This document shows positions 60,062 through 64,000 of a stretch of DNA of 64,000 nucleotides, piece by piece. Below the pieces are notes generated by a model. The model was not told where the DNA came from, made no database searches, and worked only from the letters and a program-made list of their open reading frames with translations. The DNA comes from an uncultured Collinsella sp. (GTDB taxonomy: Bacteria > Actinomycetota > Coriobacteriia > Coriobacteriales > Coriobacteriaceae): contig CAUGJE010000007.1 in assembly GCA_959599915.1 (NCBI GenBank), forward strand, positions 49,728 through 113,727, in the 5' to 3' direction. Within the stretch, counting starts at the first letter, position 1. Every line of letters begins with the position of its first letter. Made by a program: the position numbers and the translations under genes.

Positions 60062-60085
60062 CGAATTTGTTGCTCAACAAATTCG
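60062..60085. promoter_or_regulatory. Perfect operator-like palindrome in the divergent region
   Basis: CGAATTTGTTG and CAACAAATTCG are an 11-bp perfect inverted repeat with CT between, midway between the divergent prepilin (start 59921) and the gene at 60172. It could bind a dimeric regulator acting on both. Confidence 0.55.
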
Positions 60086-60171
60086 CAGGTGAGGACAGTA
60101 GAATTGGTGTTATCGGAAGTGACGGATGACCGCCGGTGTCGAAGCTGGCGGCCGAGAAGAAAGGACCGAAA

Positions 60172-60420
60172 ATGAGAACTATGGAGCTGATAATCTTCTT
60201 CCTGCCTCTCCTGGCGATCGCCGCCAACATCTGCGGCGTGGCGGAGCTCGTTAAGATTGCCAGGGCCAAGGGGCATTACACCAATGACGCGGGAATCCTC
60301 TGGTTCATCGGCCTTTTCGGCACGGCGCTCATGGTCGGCCTGATCGTCTGCGCACTGCCAGACCGAGCTGCGCCGGCGCCCAGCGCAAAAACGGATGAAG
60401 ACGCCCTGCCCGAGGTGTAG
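60172..60420 (+). CDS. Small two-span membrane protein
   Basis: 82 residues from ATG 60172, with AAAGGA 5 bp upstream; an in-frame GTG at 60136 is weaker. Two hydrophobic segments (MELIIFFLPLLAIAANICGV and ILWFIGLFGTALMVGLIVCA) and a short charged tail (SAKTDEDALPEV). No family recognised. It ends 2 bp before the next gene, suggesting joint expression. Confidence 0.65.
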   Translation: MRTMELIIFFLPLLAIAANICGVAELVKIARAKGHYTNDAGILWFIGLFGTALMVGLIVCALPDRAAPAPSAKTDEDALPEV

Positions 60421-60422
60421 AC

Positions 60423-61841
60423 ATGTCAAAGTACAAGATCGTCTACCGCGACGCCAACCCCTCCTGGCAGGAACTCTGCCTCGTCAGGGTACTGGCCGTC
60501 CAGGTCTCCAGGGACACCGAGACGGGAGCTTGCTTCCTCCAGACAAAGATCGTCAACGTATCGACGAAACCCATCAGCCGCATAGAGTTCACGGTCGGGC
60601 TCGAGGGCGAGGGAGGGGAGACGGAGAACGTCGACTTCTCGCTCCTAGATGCCGACCTGCCCGCCGGCGAGGTGCTCAGGCCCAAGGCGGTGAGAATCAA
60701 GCTGTCTGTTATCACCGGCTCGCGTGCCGTTGTGACCCGAGCGGACTGCGAGACGTCCTTCGACGACCCGGTCGACATCGATAACCCCGCGCCACTCGCG
60801 CTCAACGGAATCGAGGAGTCGGAACGCGATGTCCTGCTCTCCGAGATGGGCGCCGATGCCTGCAAATGCTCGGGTGTCCATTCCGAGCACGAGGGATGGT
60901 GGCAGTGCGGCTGCGGGGCGGTGAACCTCAAGCGCGGAACCTGCTGGAACTGCGGCGCCGTGCGCGAGAAACTGGCGGATCTGGAAGATGCCGCGTTCCT
61001 GGATGAATCCAGAAGGGACAGGGTCTACAAGACGAGCGTCGCGATACTCGAGAAGGGCAACAGGAAGGAAGCTGAGGCCGCAAAGGAAAGCCTCGAGAGG
61101 CTGGCCGAGCAGGGATACGGGGACTCGGGCGAGAAGGCAAGAGAGGCCGGCGCGAAGATTGCGAACCTCTCCAAAAGGAGGAAGAAAATAGCCGTCGCGG
61201 CTGTCGCGGGCATCGTCCTGCTTGCCGTCATGGTCGCCATCTCGCCCCTGCCGTCCATGCTCGAAGCAAGGGCGGACATGAAGGCGGAGCAGGAGAAAAT
61301 CGAAAGCGTCGCGATTGAGCAGACCGTCGAACTGGGAACATATTCGGGCGAGCTCTCGGCTTATACAGGAAAGGATATCGAGGGCCAACCGATTGAATGG
61401 ATAGTCCTCCACAAGGAGGGCGACAGGGCTCTCCTCATGACCGAGCATTGCATCGATGAGATGGAATTCAGCGAGAATGGAGACGTATGGGACTTCAAGT
61501 CAAGCTCGCTGTATAGGTATCTGAACGGACCCTTCAAAGAATACGCCTTCAACGATGCCGAGCGCGGGATTTTAGCAGGCGACGTAACGATTCTAGACTC
61601 CTGGAGCGATTACCTTAGCGAGGATAATATGTACGCGACTCTAGCCGGCACGGACGTCCCCGAGGCATGGTGGGCTTCCGATATAGAGAAATGCGAAGAC
61701 GATTCATATGGGGCCTACTACGCCAGTCAACCCTTGACTAGTTACATTGACGAAGAAGGTGGCATCTCCTGCGGCGACCTCGGCAGCACGCAGGATTCGA
61801 CTCTCGGAGTTCGCCCAGCCATCTGGGTCAAATTGAATTAG
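60423..61841 (+). CDS. Zinc-ribbon, membrane-anchored protein with C-terminal DUF6273-like domain
   Basis: 472 residues. Residues 1-125 form a beta-rich domain of unknown function (YKIVYRDANPSWQELCLVRV, ISRIEFTVGL). A zinc ribbon at about 160-180 (WQCGCGAVNLKRGTCWNCGAV) has the CxC...CxxC pattern. A helical region precedes a single membrane span (IAVAAVAGIVLLAVMVAIS, near 260). The extracellular part ends in a DUF6273 pattern (IEWIVLHKEGDRALLMTEHCID, SSLYRYLN, GVRPAIWVKLN). The cytoplasmic zinc ribbon and external domain suggest a sensor or anchor. The prepilin shares the DUF6273 fold, so the two may form one surface system. Confidence 0.65.
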   Translation: MSKYKIVYRDANPSWQELCLVRVLAVQVSRDTETGACFLQTKIVNVSTKPISRIEFTVGLEGEGGETENVDFSLLDADLPAGEVLRPKAVRIKLSVITGSRAVVTRADCETSFDDPVDIDNPAPLALNGIEESERDVLLSEMGADACKCSGVHSEHEGWWQCGCGAVNLKRGTCWNCGAVREKLADLEDAAFLDESRRDRVYKTSVAILEKGNRKEAEAAKESLERLAEQGYGDSGEKAREAGAKIANLSKRRKKIAVAAVAGIVLLAVMVAISPLPSMLEARADMKAEQEKIESVAIEQTVELGTYSGELSAYTGKDIEGQPIEWIVLHKEGDRALLMTEHCIDEMEFSENGDVWDFKSSSLYRYLNGPFKEYAFNDAERGILAGDVTILDSWSDYLSEDNMYATLAGTDVPEAWWASDIEKCEDDSYGAYYASQPLTSYIDEEGGISCGDLGSTQDSTLGVRPAIWVKLN

Positions 61842-61870
61842 CAATCGATTTTTCCATCGGTTAAATTGTG

Positions 61871-61902
61871 AAGGTGGCTTCCGAACCATCGGGAGCCACC
61901 TT
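61871..61902 (+). terminator. Terminator after the zinc-ribbon/DUF6273 gene
   Basis: AAGGTGGCT and AGCCACCTTT pair with an extra CCG/CGG inside, loop AACCAT, followed by a short T-containing tail. Confidence 0.8.
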
Positions 61903-62099
61903 TATGCGTTCACTTGAACTTGGCTATTGCCGTGCCTTGGGAAGGATTACGCCGGGGGCATTCTTGTTGGAGTTGCCATGCAGTGTATTCGGGCTGACGT
62001 TTCAGTCGGAACAATCCAGATGAAGACTCCGGCACTGCTCAAACATTCCCGTTTAGTCATATACGTCACTGAAATCGCACTTGGCACCGAGACCAGTTA

Positions 62100-62365
62100 C
62101 GTCCACATCCGCGTCCGGAACGAATCGAAGCGGTATCCCGTTTCAAAACGAAGCCTCGGTCCATGAAGGAGACTTTCCCATATACATAGATTAAGATAAT
62201 ACCGTGTATGACGAATATGAACTTGAGCATATTCCGTCCGTATTCATACTGGATGATCAAGGAAACATCATCGGCTTATCCGAAGGAGAGGAAGAACCTC
62301 TTGCCTTATTAAAGAAATACGCCAAATACAACGGATATAAAGCGGAAGGAGGCGACATCAAGTAA
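62100..62365 (+). pseudogene. Decayed thioredoxin-like (TlpA/peroxiredoxin fold) gene remnant
   Basis: One frame reads GDFPIYID, then TAA, then DNTVYDEYELEHIPSVFILDDQG and IIGLSEGEEEPLALLKKYAKY to a TAA at 62363-62365. The pattern FPIYxD...YELxxIPSVFILDDxGxIIG is the C-terminal half of thioredoxin-like proteins, with the cis-Pro in IPSV. The stop replaces what was probably a Lys codon, and no CxxC half can be found upstream. A short GTG-started product from 62204 is possible but would be only part of the fold. Called a remnant; it precedes a secreted-peptide remnant. Confidence 0.55.
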
Positions 62366-62394
62366 CTATCAAAGGCCAGATTAAGGAGCCAGCC

Positions 62395-62801
62395 ATGAAG
62401 AAATGCCTGCCCTCCATCGTCTCAGCAGCTCTTTGCCTCTCCCTTGTCATGACACCATTTGTGCCCGTTGCGGCAGCCCATGCCGACGAGGGATCTCCCG
62501 CCGAGAGCAGCGAGATCTACGTCGGAGACAACTACGACGAAAAGTACGATATATCCCTTTTTTTGAGCGCGGGCGCTGCACGGATTCATATTCCAAGGCG
62601 TGGTGCGATTCTCACGGATCTGCAAATAACCGCACCGTCCCTCACAAGGTCACGCTGAACACGAAGGAGGAGGCTTGCCTGCGCGATCTCTAGCTTGCTG
62701 GCACCGCTGAAGTTATCGCCGGTCTCGTGACAACCGGTCCTAGCGGCGGCTTTTTTGCAACCGCAATGACATCGTACCGACTTTTCACTTGCATGTTCTG
62801 A
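62395..62801 (+). pseudogene. Secreted small protein or bacteriocin-like peptide gene, frameshifted at T7 and with an in-frame stop
   Basis: ATG 62395 with AAGGAG upstream encodes a clear signal peptide (LPSIVSAALCLSLVMTPFVP... AHADE). After YDEKYDISLF the frame is shifted. With one more T in the T7 run at 62558-62564 it would continue as FERGRCTDSYSKAWCDSHGS and so on to ACLRDL, a TAG (62691-62693), then LAGTAEVIAGLVTTGPSGGF and a Cys-containing end at 62801. As sequenced it yields an 87-residue product ending at 62658. The Gly-rich hydrophobic end recalls class II bacteriocins, but this is only a resemblance. The small membrane gene 12 bp downstream could be an immunity protein. Confidence 0.5.
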
Positions 62802-62813
62802 AAGGAAGTTGCC

Positions 62814-63053
62814 ATGCTGTCGCAAAATCAATCGAGATACTTGAACACAATCGGCTTTGCCCTGCTTGCATTACTCTTTGCTAGCGACCTTTTGCTGAAA
62901 CCGCCCAAGGAATTCGTTTCGCTTGCCATATCCTGCATTTCCGCCCTTGACTTTACGGCAACCCTATTCGTCGGACTAAAGGAGAGGAAAAAAGGCGCAG
63001 TCGCCGCATCCGCCGTAGGCGTGATCATAGCCATTGCGTCATTCTTTATCTGA
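62814..63053 (+). CDS. Small membrane protein
   Basis: 79 residues, with GAAAGGAAG 7 bp before ATG 62814. Three hydrophobic stretches (TIGFALLALLFASDLLL, FVSLAISCISALDFTATLFVGL, VAASAVGVIIAIASFFI) separated by short charged turns (LKPPKE, KERKKG). No family recognised. It directly follows a broken secreted-peptide gene, which would suit a bacteriocin immunity protein, but there is no direct evidence. Confidence 0.6.
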   Translation: MLSQNQSRYLNTIGFALLALLFASDLLLKPPKEFVSLAISCISALDFTATLFVGLKERKKGAVAASAVGVIIAIASFFI

Positions 63054-63065
63054 CACATTGGTGAT

Positions 63066-63401
63066 CTAGGGGCGATATCGTAGGAATACGACCGGGAGAG
63101 CCGGGACCAGATTGCCCGGGTTGCCCGGTCGGCTCGCGCGACGGCGCGGCGGTTCCACAGAAAGCTCTCCGGACTTCACACCGTTTCTGATCGCATTGTA
63201 GACAGCCATCTCGTCTTCGCTGTCGGCGAGCACGCGGTGTGCGTCGTCGTTTTGGATGTCCAGTAAATCTCGAAGGTCCTCCATGCACCAGCGTCCGAGA
63301 TTTGGCCATGCGCGTTGCGCGAGCTGATAAGTGTCGATTGCGATGTTGTAGTTAAAGTCCAGGCCAAAGCCGTCCCAGGCAGAACGGCTTTGTTTCCTTG
63401 A
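63066..63401 (-). pseudogene. 5'-truncated DnaQ-like (DEDDh) exonuclease remnant
   Basis: The open frame from 63401 has no start codon at its beginning and reads SAWDGFGLDFNYN, AIDTYQLAQRAWPNLG, MEDLRDLLDIQNDDAHRVLADSEDEMAVYNAI. That matches the C-terminal half of polymerase III epsilon-type exonucleases, with DTYxLAxRxWP and the HRVLADSED catalytic His-Asp. The N-terminal DxE half is absent and stops precede the frame. An ATG at 63284 opens only the last 72 codons. Confidence 0.6.
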
Positions 63402-63424
63402 TTATCAACTTTATCCGGACACTT

Positions 63425-63460
63425 CCCGCATTCATCCGTGCGTGTACGGATGAATGCGGG
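63425..63460 (-). terminator. Perfect 15-bp hairpin downstream of the minus-strand membrane protein gene
   Basis: CCCGCATTCATCCGT and ACGGATGAATGCGGG pair perfectly with a 6-nt loop. A second hairpin, CCCGGCGG / CCGCCGGG, lies at 63470-63498, immediately after the gene. Together they probably form a tandem terminator. Confidence 0.65.
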
Positions 63461-63503
63461 GCTCGATAGCCCGGCGGCCTGATCGGCAGACCGCCGGGAA
63501 TTC

Positions 63504-63932
63504 TCACTCCTCGAAAAAAGCCGGCACTCGGTTAGTCCTGCGCATCTTGAAATCGCCAGACTCGTGGGAGACGTAGAGAATGCCGTCCATCCCATCTCGT
63601 GATGCATACGACAGGTGAACTGAACCGCAATCCGATCCATCATTGTCGAGAAGATCGAACGAATTCGGGTCGCTCGTTGCGGCCAAACGACCACTCAGAC
63701 AAGAGCCATCGTCATTACAGATTTGCCATTCCATGTCTTCGCCTGCAAGAATCGCCATAGACGGCCTGGTCGCGCCATCGTTGACATACATCCCGTCTAT
63801 GCCAAACCCATTTTCAGCGCCATCGATGAACGACTGCTCGGACCTATACCTCGCAAATGATGCACATAGCACCATTGCAAGACAAAGTACAAAGCCAACA
63901 ATCGCTATCTTTGCATAGCTCTTGCCTATCAT
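63504..63932 (-). CDS. Membrane-anchored small protein of unknown function
   Basis: 142 residues from ATG 63932, which has GAGG 8 bp upstream; an in-frame GTG at 63941 lies inside the ribosome site. One N-terminal membrane segment (IAIVGFVLCLAMVLCASFA) is followed by a secreted acidic domain of about 110 residues (GIDGMYVNDGATRPSMAILAG, DCGSVHLSYASRDGMDGILY) predicted to be beta-rich. No family recognised. It starts 1 bp after the stop of the upstream gene. Confidence 0.65.
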   Translation of the reverse strand: MIGKSYAKIAIVGFVLCLAMVLCASFARYRSEQSFIDGAENGFGIDGMYVNDGATRPSMAILAGEDMEWQICNDDGSCLSGRLAATSDPNSFDLLDNDGSDCGSVHLSYASRDGMDGILYVSHESGDFKMRRTNRVPAFFEE

Positions 63933-63933
63933 G

Positions 63934-64000
63934 TCATTCACCTCGCTCGTATGTATCGAGGTATTCCTGCTTGAGCGTCTGCGAGGACGACTTGATCTTT
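63934..64000 (-). CDS. C-terminal end of an unidentified gene running off the right edge
   Basis: Twenty-one codons (KIKSSSQTLKQEYLDTYERG, E, stop) are visible. The close spacing to the downstream membrane-protein gene indicates an operon. Too short for identification. Confidence 0.5.
   Translation of the reverse strand, partial: KIKSSSQTLKQEYLDTYERGE

Noticed and set aside
61927..62166. A 79-codon plus-strand frame after the DUF6273 gene
   Set aside because: No ribosome site or motif, and it overlaps in another frame with the better-supported thioredoxin-like remnant.

Overview
The window looks like chromosome of a high-GC Gram-positive gut actinobacterium, most probably a Coriobacteriia member close to Collinsella. 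This rests on overall base composition, glgC/glgD paralogues in a glycogen operon, Nif3/zinc-ribbon/CoaBC and ScpAB housekeeping neighbourhoods, sortase-anchored proteins and Flp-type prepilins. It is an inference from gene content; no marker gene was compared.

Layout. (1) 1-11.5 kb, minus strand: a glycogen/alpha-glucan locus in transcription order glgB, glgP, glgC, glgD, glgA and a GH13 alpha-glucan hydrolase that runs off the left edge. GlgA (about 280 residues) and GlgB (about 76 residues) carry long Lys/Ala/Thr-rich C-terminal tails resembling histone H1 tails. (2) 11.8-13.4 kb: a HAD phosphatase, thiamine pyrophosphokinase and tRNA-Ala. (3) 13.4-29.1 kb, plus strand: one long capsule/exopolysaccharide operon. 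It has a structured leader, a NusG paralogue (LoaP-like), an initiating sugar-phosphate transferase, a WecG-type transferase, the UDP-L-FucNAc enzymes CapE/F/G, two glycosyltransferases, an acyltransferase with a G9 tract, a polymerase, a pyruvyltransferase, a ThDP enzyme paired with an SDR, and a flippase. (4) 29.7-32.8 kb: two nearly identical LPXTG surface-protein genes, the second frameshifted, flanking a RelB/YafQ toxin-antitoxin pair. (5) 32.9-39.8 kb: an AT-richer accessory island with a putative nuclease, a RloA/RloB (AbiL-like) pair, a broken small gene, a DUF3825 gene, tRNA-Val and a Vsr/DUF559-like gene. (6) 39.8-41.2 kb: two 134-bp elements with terminal inverted repeats, each upstream of an identical tRNA-Ala, plus a CAT tRNA on the minus strand. 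(7) 41.2-58.4 kb, plus strand: tightly packed housekeeping genes (ABC-F, M50 protease, scpA, scpB, rluB, cmk, plsC, ispH, DUF512 radical SAM, der, plsY, gpsA, rpe, cysteine desulfurase, nif3, zinc-ribbon protein, coaBC) and tRNA-Pro. (8) 59-64 kb: a surface/accessory region with a Flp-type prepilin fused to a DUF6273-like domain and containing a C10/G10 tract, a second DUF6273 protein, decayed thioredoxin-like, secreted-peptide and DnaQ-like remnants, and small membrane proteins.

Main points for follow-up: the H1-like tails on two glycogen enzymes; homopolymer tracts (G9 at 21323, C10 at 59891, T7 at 62558) placed where slippage would switch surface genes; the 134-bp inverted-repeat elements beside tRNA-Ala; a perfect 24-bp palindrome inside a glycosyltransferase gene; the leader hairpin of the LoaP-type operon; and the ThDP enzyme/SDR pair as a possible branched-sugar module. 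All functions come from reading the sequence and recalling family motifs; no database search was run.
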